DNA from: Nocardia suismassiliense
GTDB taxonomy: Bacteria; Actinomycetota; Actinomycetes; Mycobacteriales; Mycobacteriaceae
Assembly (NCBI RefSeq): GCF_900269665.1
Contig: NZ_LT985361.1
Span: 8,176,325 to 8,240,324 of the forward strand
Direction of reading: 5' to 3'
Length of the DNA stretch: 64,000 nucleotides
The position numbers and the translations under genes were made by a program. Positions 35,679 to 43,219 of the stretch are shown here, piece by piece. Every line of letters starts with the position of its first letter. Positions within the stretch are counted from its first letter, which is position 1. Under the pieces are notes generated by a model. That model ran no database searches. It was not told where the DNA came from and saw only the letters and a list, made by a program, of their open reading frames with translations.

Positions 35679-36947
35679 CTAGGCGGCGCGCGTACGGCCC
35701 ACGGCGAGCACGCGCGCCGTCTCCGGCGGGTCCGATTGCGGGCGACGGCCGACCTTGATCACCCAGACGAAGAACACCAGCGCCCCGAGCACGTTCACCG
35801 TGCCGAGCCAGGCGAGCACGGCCGGTCGCGGGATGGTCCAGATCGAGTCCTGGGCGAACGAGAGCACCCACGGCACCCCGATCAACGTGGTCACCAGCCA
35901 GTAACCCGCCATGATCTTGGCGCCGGGCGCCTGCCGCAGCGGACCGTAGAGCAGCCACAACACCGTCGGCAGCAGCCAGACCCAGTGGTGCGACCAGGAG
36001 ATCGGCGAGACGAGCAGCCCGAACATCTGCACCACGATCAGCGTGCCCATCCGGTCATCGAACGCGAGCGCCCGCCAGGCCAGCAGGGCCAGCACCGCGA
36101 CGACCACGACCCCCGCCAGCCACCACGGGCCGGATTCCACGTCGTACCCCAGAATCCGGCTCAGCGCGCCGCGCAGCGACTGGTTCCATCCCGAGCCGAC
36201 GGGACCGATCCGGTCGGCCTTGCCGATCAGCTTGCCGAAGTAGTGGTCCGCCATATGCGGGGCGATCAGGAAGCTGATCCCGACCGTCGCGCCGAACACC
36301 ACCGCCGACCACACCACGGTGAGCCAGCGCCGCTGCGCGACGAAGTACAGACCGCTGATCGCCGGCGTCAGCTTGATCCCGGCGATGACGCCGATCAGCC
36401 CGCCGGACAGCCACCATCGGGAGCTGCGCACCGCGACCATCGCGCCGAGCACCAGGAAGACGTTGACCTGGCCGTAGTCGATCGTGGTCCGCACCGGCTC
36501 CATCCACAGGCCCAGCGCGGTCCAGCCGACGGCCGCGGCCTGCCAGCCCGGCTCGCGCACCCGCTCCGCGCCGAGGATCAATTCCAGCGCGATCCGCACG
36601 ACGGCATAGAGCGCGGCGACGGTGGCCAGCAACCAGCCGACCGCGACGACCGTGAAAGGCAGGTAGTGCAGCGGGAAGAACACCAGCGCCGCGAACGGTG
36701 GATAGGTGAACGGCAGCGGGAAGTCGGGGGTCTTCTCCGCGTAGGTGAAGTCGTAGAGCCGGTCGGTCAGCAACGACGCCGAGCCGTCCACGTACACGTG
36801 GAGGTCGACGACGTTGATCCCGTTCTTGTTCAAGAACATCCAGAGCAGCCTGGCCAGCACGGACAGACCGAGTGCCGAGACAGCCCATCGGAGTTGACGG
36901 TTCAAATCGCAGGCTTTCGACTCGGGTGCGGTGCGTCGGCCCGGCAC
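35679..36947 (-). CDS. pimE: GT87 polyprenyl-phosphomannose-dependent alpha-1,2-mannosyltransferase
   Basis: This 422-residue GT-C membrane glycosyltransferase (DUF2029/GT87) has about 10-11 membrane helices and a short first periplasmic loop with NVVDLHVYVDG, which contains the Asp expected to be catalytic (Asp58 in M. tuberculosis PimE). It adds an alpha-1,2 mannose to phosphatidylinositol tetramannoside to make higher PIMs. The pterin dehydratase next door and lpqW/typA nearby reproduce the mycobacterial neighbourhood, which supports the assignment. The start is a GTG at 36947. Confidence 0.87.
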   Translation of the reverse strand: MPGRRTAPESKACDLNRQLRWAVSALGLSVLARLLWMFLNKNGINVVDLHVYVDGSASLLTDRLYDFTYAEKTPDFPLPFTYPPFAALVFFPLHYLPFTVVAVGWLLATVAALYAVVRIALELILGAERVREPGWQAAAVGWTALGLWMEPVRTTIDYGQVNVFLVLGAMVAVRSSRWWLSGGLIGVIAGIKLTPAISGLYFVAQRRWLTVVWSAVVFGATVGISFLIAPHMADHYFGKLIGKADRIGPVGSGWNQSLRGALSRILGYDVESGPWWLAGVVVVAVLALLAWRALAFDDRMGTLIVVQMFGLLVSPISWSHHWVWLLPTVLWLLYGPLRQAPGAKIMAGYWLVTTLIGVPWVLSFAQDSIWTIPRPAVLAWLGTVNVLGALVFFVWVIKVGRRPQSDPPETARVLAVGRTRAA

Positions 36948-37053
36948 CCGGCGATGCGAGTGTTCGGCGACAAGGATGGACGGCTGCGACTAGATTAACC
37001 GCAGCGCCGATCCCGGTCGTCGCACCCTGGCATCAGTGGCTCCATGGGAATCA

Positions 37054-37116
37054 CTGATAACATTTGCATCACCTTTAACACCAGTAACACCTGGGGCACG
37101 CTAACGTCTGATAACA
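37054..37116. promoter_or_regulatory. AT-rich segment with repeated CTGATAACA boxes between pimE and exported protein gene
   Basis: CTGATAACA occurs at 37054-37062 and 37108-37116, with TTAACACC and GTAACACC between them. The 298-bp region between these divergent genes is otherwise GC-rich and has no ORF. It is a candidate promoter/operator region. Confidence 0.4.
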
Positions 37117-37245
37117 CTGATCGTCCGCACCATCAAAAGGGCGCTGCAGCTGTACACATAGCCGCGATGTCCCTAGAGTGACCCCCGAAACGATGGCTTT
37201 TCAGCATCGGCCCCAGATGTACCCGAGGTAAGGACGGCTAGACCA

Positions 37246-38031
37246 GTGCTTCGCACCCGAGGATCGCGGATTGCATTGTCCGCGCTCGCCATCGCGGCGA
37301 GTGCCACGCTTGCCGCGCCGACGACAGCAGTCGCGGCGCCCGCGCCCGCGCCTGCGGCGTCCCCGAACACCGTGCCGATGGTTCCGGAAGGCGTCCCGAT
37401 CGACGCCCTCGCCGCCCTGGCCCCAGCCATCATCGGTTCGATCGCCGGCCCCGCCGATATCGCGGCTGGTCCGCAGTCCGCCATCCTCGATCAAGCCCGC
37501 AGGCTGCTCGCGACGCTGGGCTTGCCGCCGCAGATCAAGTCCACCCTGGAACGGATCATCACCTTCCTGGACGGCAGCGGTGGCGGTGGCCCCGAACTGC
37601 CGCAGGACGGCCCGGTCATCGCCCAGTTCCTGTACCCGACCATCGGCAAGGGCTGCATCGGCCCGACCGCCGACTCGATCGGTACCGCGCTCGCCGTGTC
37701 CGGCCCGGCCCAGCTGCCGCCGCCCGGACCGAAGGCCGGTCAGGCCGGGTTCGTATTCACCGCGCTCGGCACCAAGGCGCCGACCGCGGAGCAGAACCCG
37801 CCGATGACGGTGCAGTGGATGAACCTCGACACTCGGCAGACCGGTTTCCAGCCGCTGACCGACGAGGCCAAGATCAACCCCGGTGGCCCGGCCACGCTGT
37901 CCGCGATCGCCGACACCGGTTCCGGCCGGGTCGTCGCGGTGGTGTCCGGCTCGCTGACCACCAAGGCCGACGACGCCGACCCGCGCACCTGCTCGTTCCT
38001 GCCGACGCTCGGATTCTTCACCGTCGCATGA
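37246..38031 (+). CDS. exported Ala/Pro-rich protein (Rv1158c-like)
   Basis: This 261-residue protein starts with GTG and a Sec signal peptide (RTRGSRIALSALAIAASATL, cleavage near AVA-AP at about 30), followed by an Ala/Pro linker and a globular domain. It holds two Cys (in KGCIGPTADS and RTCSFLPT) that could form one disulfide in the oxidising cell envelope. It resembles the secreted Ala/Pro-rich proteins found near pimE in mycobacteria (Rv1157c/Rv1158c, recalled). Function unknown. It is divergent from pimE. Confidence 0.8.
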   Translation: MLRTRGSRIALSALAIAASATLAAPTTAVAAPAPAPAASPNTVPMVPEGVPIDALAALAPAIIGSIAGPADIAAGPQSAILDQARRLLATLGLPPQIKSTLERIITFLDGSGGGGPELPQDGPVIAQFLYPTIGKGCIGPTADSIGTALAVSGPAQLPPPGPKAGQAGFVFTALGTKAPTAEQNPPMTVQWMNLDTRQTGFQPLTDEAKINPGGPATLSAIADTGSGRVVAVVSGSLTTKADDADPRTCSFLPTLGFFTVA

Positions 38032-38149
38032 TTTTCCGCTGAAGGCGGCGACCCATTGTGGTCGCCGCCTTTGTCGTCTGTACGACATCCCGCTGCCGAA
38101 TCGCCGCGATGACGCATGAGCGGGTGGCGATTGTGGTAGACCGCTAACT

Positions 38150-38509
38150 ATGGCGACGATCGAACATTCGATACGGCCCGGCCACTCCATCCGGAGCAGG
38201 CGCTCGCATCGATCGATACTGTCCATCCGATCCGAGGGCTCCATCCTGTCCATCGGCTCGGCCTACTCGATCCTCTCGATCGGCAGCGTCGGCTCGGTGC
38301 TGTCGATCGGCTCCATCGGCTCGTTCGGGTCGGCCATCTCCTCGTTCTCGTTCACCAGCCTGGGTTCGGCGTTCTCCGGTTTGTCCCGGTGGTCGCTGTT
38401 CTCCTGGCTCGGCGACCACGAGGCACCGGACACGCGCCCGACCTTGCGGGTGGTGCCGGAGGAGGAACCCGATCTGCGTGAAGCGCCGCTGAGCCACTGC
38501 CAGACTTAG
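38150..38509 (+). CDS. Ser-x-x triplet repeat protein, 119 aa
   Basis: From residue 13 to residue 85 every third residue is serine: 25 consecutive S-x-x triplets (SIR, SRR, SHR, SIL, SIR, SEG, SIL, SIG, SAY, SIL and so on). The two other positions change from basic at the start to Ile/Leu/Gly and then to aromatic residues. The tail (about 88-119) is acidic and disordered (APDTRPTLRVVPEEEPDLRE). There is no signal peptide. A regular solenoid or stacked filament is suggested by the three- and six-residue period. No ribosome-binding site is obvious at ATG 38150. Function unknown. Confidence 0.78.
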   Translation: MATIEHSIRPGHSIRSRRSHRSILSIRSEGSILSIGSAYSILSIGSVGSVLSIGSIGSFGSAISSFSFTSLGSAFSGLSRWSLFSWLGDHEAPDTRPTLRVVPEEEPDLREAPLSHCQT

Positions 38510-38513
38510 CCCC

Positions 38514-38544
38514 GTGTCGAAGTACGGCCGTGTGAGACTTCGAC
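38514..38544. terminator. bidirectional hairpin between Ser-triplet gene and DUF1906 gene
   Basis: TGTCGAAGT (38514-38522) and ACTTCGACA (38536-38544) form a perfect 9-bp stem, with further pairing of CCG outside, between two convergent genes. Confidence 0.65.
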
Positions 38545-38565
38545 ACACGGCCTACGTTCGGCGGG

Positions 38566-39276
38566 CTACCACTGGCCGAAGTCGGCGGCGAGGATGTTGT
38601 TGAGGTCGATGCCGATGCCGTCCAGTGAGCGCTTGTCGATCTCGAACTGGTGCAGGTGCGCGGCGGGGTGCACGACGCCCTTGGAGCCCCAATTGTGTTG
38701 CCAGTACCAGGAACCCAGGCCTGCGACGCGGGCCAGTTCGACGGTGGGGGCGTTGGCGTACATGCCGGTGTTCTCCTTGCCGAGCACCGACTCCCAGCCG
38801 AGCAGATAGGGCGCGATCATGGCGGCGAAGTCGACTGCGGTCGGGTTGTCGTCGATGGAGGCGTAGATCGGCACGTTGTCGGGACCGCCTGCGGCACGGT
38901 GCAAGTCGAGTCCGCGCTGGGCGTGCTTCTTGCCCGCTTCCAGTCCGCCGCGCCAGTCGGCGGTGGGCCCTTTGCCGAATTGGTAGCAGGACACGATGTA
39001 CAGGCCGGCCTCGTGCAGCTGGTTCACCTCGTCGGCGCGCAGCGGCTTGCCCGCCATCCACTCCGCGCCGGGACGCCGGTCGGAGACGTACCGGATCACG
39101 CCGAGATGCCCGGCGTCCCTGATCGACTCCGCCGACGGCACGCCGCCCGAGTAGTCGATGAGGGTGCCGTGCGCATCGGCGGCGGTGGCGGGTGTCGCCG
39201 CGGCAGTCAGGCCGAGCGCGGCCGCGGCTGCGGCATACCCGAACAGCTCACGCCGGGACACCGAAATGGAACGCAT
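38566..39276 (-). CDS. Tat-exported DUF1906 glycoside-hydrolase-like protein
   Basis: This 236-residue protein starts MRSISVSRRELFGYAAAA; SRRELFG followed by an Ala-rich hydrophobic stretch is a twin-arginine signal, cleaved near ATPATA-AD. The mature part is a DUF1906 TIM-barrel-like domain (GTLIDYSGGVPSAESIRDAG, IRYVSDRRPGAEW, IYASIDDNPTAVDF). The family member Rv2525c of M. tuberculosis is also Tat-exported and is thought to act on cell-wall glycan, although catalytic activity is uncertain. ATG 39276 is chosen because it gives a complete Tat signal. Confidence 0.87.
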   Translation of the reverse strand: MRSISVSRRELFGYAAAAAALGLTAAATPATAADAHGTLIDYSGGVPSAESIRDAGHLGVIRYVSDRRPGAEWMAGKPLRADEVNQLHEAGLYIVSCYQFGKGPTADWRGGLEAGKKHAQRGLDLHRAAGGPDNVPIYASIDDNPTAVDFAAMIAPYLLGWESVLGKENTGMYANAPTVELARVAGLGSWYWQHNWGSKGVVHPAAHLHQFEIDKRSLDGIGIDLNNILAADFGQW

Positions 39277-39567
39277 CGCAGGACTCCTTCGCGCAACCCC
39301 GACTATGGCTGGCAGCGTGCCCGGCGCACCTTCCCCAAACATTGTGTACGCGCCGGGAGCCTCGAACGTGTACTTATTTCACCATATTCACTTGGGAACC
39401 GCCAGACCCACGGGACACACCCTTTCACATTGGTCACATGGATCGACCTGCCTCGGGCATGGGATGCCGGAATCCGGCACGCTGGATTTCGCGAAGACTC
39501 GGCTTCGCAAGAATCGGTTACTCCCGGGCACCGAGACGCGACGATCACCGGCGAGCGGTACCGGCGG

Positions 39568-40770
39568 CTAAGTCCGGCTGGATGCTTCTGCCGAGTCGGC
39601 TGCGTCAGCCTCTGCAGATTCGGACGCGCCAGGTGTACTCCGGGGAGCCGACGACCCGATACGAGCGGCGACGTCGATGGTCCGGCCCGAGCTGTCGGCG
39701 AGCTCTTTCCGCACAACCCCGGCGACCTGGGCGATCACCTGCTTCTTGATCCCCGCGAGCGCACCGAGCGTCGCGGCGCGAACACCGTGCGCCTTGAACT
39801 CCAGCCGGATATCGTCCGGGTCCGGCGGCGGCACGTCGATGACGATGAGCAGCGGGTCGGCGGCGCGCGCGGTCAGCACCAGCGGCACCTCCACGTCGGC
39901 GCGATAACGATTGGCCTTCAGCACGTCCACGGTGATGTCGAGGCTGACCGGCAGCGTCAGGTCGAAAGCGCGTGGCGTGTCCGCCTTGTCGGCCAGCTGT
40001 GGCACGCGGACATTGCCCCGCACGGTAACCGTCGCCGATTTTCCCGGCCCGGTCTTGAGCGGACCGACCTCGATCGGCCGTCCCGCCATCCGTTCCACCA
40101 CGTCGAACACCCGATCCCGGGTGACGATGTGCGAGAAGAACCGATGCCCGAATTCGTCGTAGCCGATCCAGTCGAACTCGGCCTGCTCACGGTGCACCGA
40201 AGGGGTGCCGCTCACGATGGCCTCGACGTCGAAGACTCGGCTGCGCCGTGCCTGCGGGTCGGCGAGCATGCCGTTCACCCTGGCCGCGACCTCGCGTTGC
40301 ACCAGTCCCGCGATCGGGTCGAGCAGCAGTTCCCCGGCCGCGTCCACCGCCTGGGCGCGCAGCACGAAGCTGACATCCGGCGGGGTGACCGGCGGGATAT
40401 CGATGACGATCAGCAGGGGGTCGGCGGTACGCGCGTGCAGGGTCAGATCGATCTCGACGCGTGCTTCCAGCCGCAATTTCTTGCCGCCGAGCATCACCTT
40501 CAACGCCAACGACACCGGCACGGTGACCTGGAAGGTGACGTGCGGACCGCTGTGCACCACCTCCGGCTTGCCGACTTTGCCCTCGGCGACAAAACCCGCG
40601 AGGCCGGCCGGCCCCAGCGAGAACGGGCCGATCGTCATGCCGCGGCCGGTCATCCCAGCCACCGCCGCCTCGATCCGGTCCTTCGTCACCGCGGCGGTGA
40701 CGAAGCGCTCGCCGAAGTCGGCATAGTCGATCCAGGCGGGATCGCTGCTCGTTTCGTCGGTCGGCTGCAT
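39568..40770 (-). CDS. unknown protein with two tandem copies of a ~165-residue domain
   Basis: This 400-residue protein contains an internal duplication. Copy 1 begins WIDYADFGERFVTAAVTKDR (about residue 13), copy 2 begins WIGYDEFGHRFFSHIVTRDR (about residue 195). Each then has a GP-rich turn, a VPVSL or LPVSL strand, ARTADPLLIVIDIPP or ARAADPLLIVIDVPP, and ends with a helical segment (LVQREVAARVNGML, KKQVIAQVAGVVRKEL). No signal peptide. The pattern of long beta strands with a terminal helix recalls lipid-binding tubular (TULIP-like) folds, which is only an inference. The C-terminal tail is Ser/Ala/Glu-rich. GTG 40791 is an alternative start. Confidence 0.75.
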   Translation of the reverse strand: MQPTDETSSDPAWIDYADFGERFVTAAVTKDRIEAAVAGMTGRGMTIGPFSLGPAGLAGFVAEGKVGKPEVVHSGPHVTFQVTVPVSLALKVMLGGKKLRLEARVEIDLTLHARTADPLLIVIDIPPVTPPDVSFVLRAQAVDAAGELLLDPIAGLVQREVAARVNGMLADPQARRSRVFDVEAIVSGTPSVHREQAEFDWIGYDEFGHRFFSHIVTRDRVFDVVERMAGRPIEVGPLKTGPGKSATVTVRGNVRVPQLADKADTPRAFDLTLPVSLDITVDVLKANRYRADVEVPLVLTARAADPLLIVIDVPPPDPDDIRLEFKAHGVRAATLGALAGIKKQVIAQVAGVVRKELADSSGRTIDVAARIGSSAPRSTPGASESAEADAADSAEASSRT

Positions 40771-41002
40771 CAGATGTTCCGGAACCCTCACCTCTCGATG
40801 GACACTCGACACGCTACGCGACCGACATTGCCCGGAACTTGCACGAGTCTGAACCCGAGATCCCCGTCCTGCCGATGAGGGGGAGGCAGGGCGGGGATCG
40901 GCGACGGCGCTGCCGGGCGCCGCCACTTCTATCGTAGGGCTATCACCGCGGCTCGCCCGCCCCGCGCTCCCCGCACCGACCGTCGTTGGCCGACAACGGT
41001 TC

Positions 41003-41656
41003 TCACAATCGCCCGAATCCGACAATTCCCCCGGCTTCGGCCAACGGGAACGTGTGGATGCTGATCTCACCGAACTCGTTTCCGCCGATGGTTGTCACGG
41101 TGCCTGCGTCGGACTTCAGCACGATGTTGGTGTGCTGACCGAATGGGCTGGAGCCGTCGTAGAGCAGCACGTCACCGGTGCGCGGCTGGTAGCCGATGGG
41201 CGCGAACCTTCCGGCGCTCGCGTAGTACTCCTGCAGGGTGTACACCCCGGGGATCCGCCACGAGCCCGAATTCGGGTTCGCCAGCGGTGCACCCGCTTCG
41301 CGCATCACCCAGCTCACGAAGTCCGCGCACCACGGTTCGGTCACCCCTTCGGCGTACTTGGTGCCTGCGCCCGGGTCACGAAACTCCCGCTCCGTCACCG
41401 CGACGATTCGAGCCTGCGTCTGGTCCAGCGTCGATCGGTCGATCGCGGGAAACTCGGCGCTGCGCTGCCCGACGATCGAGGCCGGGTTCGAATGGTCTTG
41501 CCACCAGCGCACTCCCACTGCGCCCGCCACTACGAGCGCGATGACCACCAGCGCCACCGCGAGCCATTGGCCGGTGCGCCGGTCCGGACGGCCGTGCCTA
41601 GGACCCGCGCTGCGGGAACGCACCCGATGCGAGGTGCTGACCTGTCGCTCCGCCAT
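41003..41656 (-). CDS. membrane-anchored CHAP-domain amidase/peptidase
   Basis: This 217-residue protein has a basic cytoplasmic N-terminus (about 30 residues), one membrane helix (residues 31-50) and an extracellular CHAP domain. The catalytic Cys110 is in TEPWCADFVSWVMREAG and the His175 in PFGQHTNIVL. CHAP enzymes cleave amide bonds in peptidoglycan. Here the anchor and short linker would hold it at the outer face of the membrane. It is a single gene; its 5' side faces a VapBC operon. Confidence 0.85.
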   Translation of the reverse strand: MAERQVSTSHRVRSRSAGPRHGRPDRRTGQWLAVALVVIALVVAGAVGVRWWQDHSNPASIVGQRSAEFPAIDRSTLDQTQARIVAVTEREFRDPGAGTKYAEGVTEPWCADFVSWVMREAGAPLANPNSGSWRIPGVYTLQEYYASAGRFAPIGYQPRTGDVLLYDGSSPFGQHTNIVLKSDAGTVTTIGGNEFGEISIHTFPLAEAGGIVGFGRL

Positions 41657-41769
41657 CTGTCCCCCGGTTCATCGTGCTCGCGACCGTCGTTGGTCCTTGC
41701 TCAGTTGGACGAACGAGGCGGCCTTCCGGTTCCCGCTCGAATAATCATTTCCCTGAATGAAGGTACCGA

Positions 41770-41784
41770 GGTAGAGTGTCTACC
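41770..41784 (+). promoter_or_regulatory. palindromic operator upstream of vapB
   Basis: GGTAGA-GTG-TCTACC is a perfect 6-bp inverted repeat 26 bp before the vapB start; a further GGTAGA half-site lies at 41800-41805. It is the expected kind of site for autoregulation by the VapBC complex. Confidence 0.5.
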
Positions 41785-41810
41785 ATCCCGGTCCTGGAAG
41801 GTAGAACCCA

Positions 41811-42074
41811 ATGGGCTTGAACATAAAAAATGAGAAGGTGCACGCCTTGGTGCGCGAGGCAGCGGAGCGGACGGGGATGTCCCAAACCAGCGTTGTCGAG
41901 GAGGCACTGAAACGCATGTTGAAAGAACTCGATGCCGAGCGCGAAGCGGCACGACAGACCCGAAAGGCCCGACTCTGGGAGATCGTGGCGGATATCGACG
42001 CCAGGATGACACCGGAGACGCGCACCTTGCTGACCACCGATGATCTCTACGACGATCAGGGGTTGCCCGCATGA
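41811..42074 (+). CDS. vapB: VapB-family antitoxin
   Basis: This 87-residue protein begins MGLNIKNEKVHALVREAAERTGMSQTSVVEEAL, the usual start of Rv0623-type (PSK operon) VapB antitoxins that combine a ribbon-helix-helix DNA-binding part with a C-terminal toxin-neutralising tail (TTDDLYDDQGLPA). It overlaps vapC by 4 bp (ATGA), so toxin translation is coupled to antitoxin synthesis. GGAAGG about 10 nt upstream is the ribosome-binding site. Confidence 0.9.
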   Translation: MGLNIKNEKVHALVREAAERTGMSQTSVVEEALKRMLKELDAEREAARQTRKARLWEIVADIDARMTPETRTLLTTDDLYDDQGLPA

Positions 42075-42463
42075 TCGTCGACGCATCGGCTCTGCTCGCC
42101 ATCATCAACCAGGAACCCGAACGAGGCAGCTTCATCGATGCACTCGATTCGGCGGAGAGCCGGTCGATGTCGGTGGTCAACCACTTCGAAGTGGCGATCA
42201 AAGTAGATCGCAGCCCGGACCCGATCATCGCGCGCCGGTTCGCGGAGTTGATCAACGACGGCGACATCGATCTCGCTCCCGTCTCGCTGGAGCAGGCCGC
42301 TATCGCCCGTGCCGCGTATCGCGATTTCGGTAAGGGCAGCGGACACAAGGCACAACTCAACCTCGGCGACTGCTTCGCGTACGCACTCGCCACCGTCACC
42401 AAGAAGCCGCTGCTGTACAAGGGCAACGACTTCGGCCACACCGATATCCGATCCGCGGTCTGA
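42071..42463 (+). CDS. vapC: VapC-family PIN-domain ribonuclease toxin
   Basis: This 130-residue PIN domain protein has acidic metal-binding residues Asp4 (MIVDASALLAI), Glu40 (VNHFEVAIKV), Asp100 (LNLGDCFAYALA) and Asp120 (LYKGNDFGHTDI), the full set expected for an active Mg2+-dependent RNase. It forms a toxin-antitoxin pair with the overlapping vapB. The target RNA cannot be predicted. Confidence 0.92.
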   Translation: MIVDASALLAIINQEPERGSFIDALDSAESRSMSVVNHFEVAIKVDRSPDPIIARRFAELINDGDIDLAPVSLEQAAIARAAYRDFGKGSGHKAQLNLGDCFAYALATVTKKPLLYKGNDFGHTDIRSAV

Positions 42464-42568
42464 CCTCGGAGCTCGATTCCGGGCGGCGCGCCGCCGCCCG
42501 GAATACCGTCCGGGCGAACCGAATCCGCGCTACCCTCCCAGGACACCGGGCGACGGGGAGGTACGACC

Positions 42569-43219
42569 CTGGACACGCTGTGGACCTTCGTAGTACACCG
42601 GCGACATCAGCTGCTCATCGACTCCTACCTGCATGTGTCGGCGGTGGTGCAGTCGGTCCTGCTCGCGACGATCGTCGCGGTGCTGATCGGCATCCTGGTG
42701 CACCGCAGCCCGCTCGGCTCCTCGATCGCGACGGCCGTGGCCAGCGCCATCCTCACCGTGCCTTCGTTCGCACTGCTCGGCCTGCTGATCCCGATCCTCG
42801 GCCTCGGTGTCGCCCCGACGATCACCGCGCTGGTGCTCTACGCCCTGCTGCCGATCCTGCGCAACACCATCATCGGCCTGTCCTCGGTCGATCCCGCAGT
42901 CACCGACGCGGCCCGCGGTGTCGGCATGAACCGGCTGCGAATACTGACCGTCATCGAACTCCCGCTCGCCTGGCCCGCTGTCTTGGCGGGCATGCGGGTC
43001 AGCACGCAGCTGATCATGGGCATTCTCGCCATCGCCGCCTACGCCAAGGGCCCGGGACTCGGCAACCTGATCTTCTCCGGCCTCGCCCGCCTCGGTAGCC
43101 CGAACGCGGTGCCGCAGGCCCTGGTCGGCACGGTGCTGATCGTTGTCCTCGCGCTCGTACTGGACGGGATCTACGTCCTGATCGGGCGTCTCACCACCTC
43201 GAGGGGAATCCGTGACTGA
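42569..43219 (+). CDS. osmoprotectant ABC transporter permease (OpuCB/ProW type), probable CTG start
   Basis: This is the first gene of a four-gene glycine betaine/carnitine/choline-type importer. It has five to six membrane helices and the BPD_transp_1 EAA-like loop (DAARGVGMNRLRILTVIELP). The family N-terminus (LDTLWTFVVHR.HQLLIDSYLHVSAVVQSVLLA) is fully present in frame, but the only standard start is GTG 42635, inside helix 1. A strong GGGGAGG (42555-42561) lies 7 nt upstream of CTG 42569, which I take as the start (216 aa). The stop overlaps the next gene's GTG start region by 8 bp. Confidence 0.86.
   Translation: MDTLWTFVVHRRHQLLIDSYLHVSAVVQSVLLATIVAVLIGILVHRSPLGSSIATAVASAILTVPSFALLGLLIPILGLGVAPTITALVLYALLPILRNTIIGLSSVDPAVTDAARGVGMNRLRILTVIELPLAWPAVLAGMRVSTQLIMGILAIAAYAKGPGLGNLIFSGLARLGSPNAVPQALVGTVLIVVLALVLDGIYVLIGRLTTSRGIRD

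Noticed and set aside
38150..38430. Repeated DNA in the Ser-triplet gene as a CRISPR or minisatellite
   Set aside because: Repeats are at protein level; Ser codons vary and there are no constant repeats with unique spacers.
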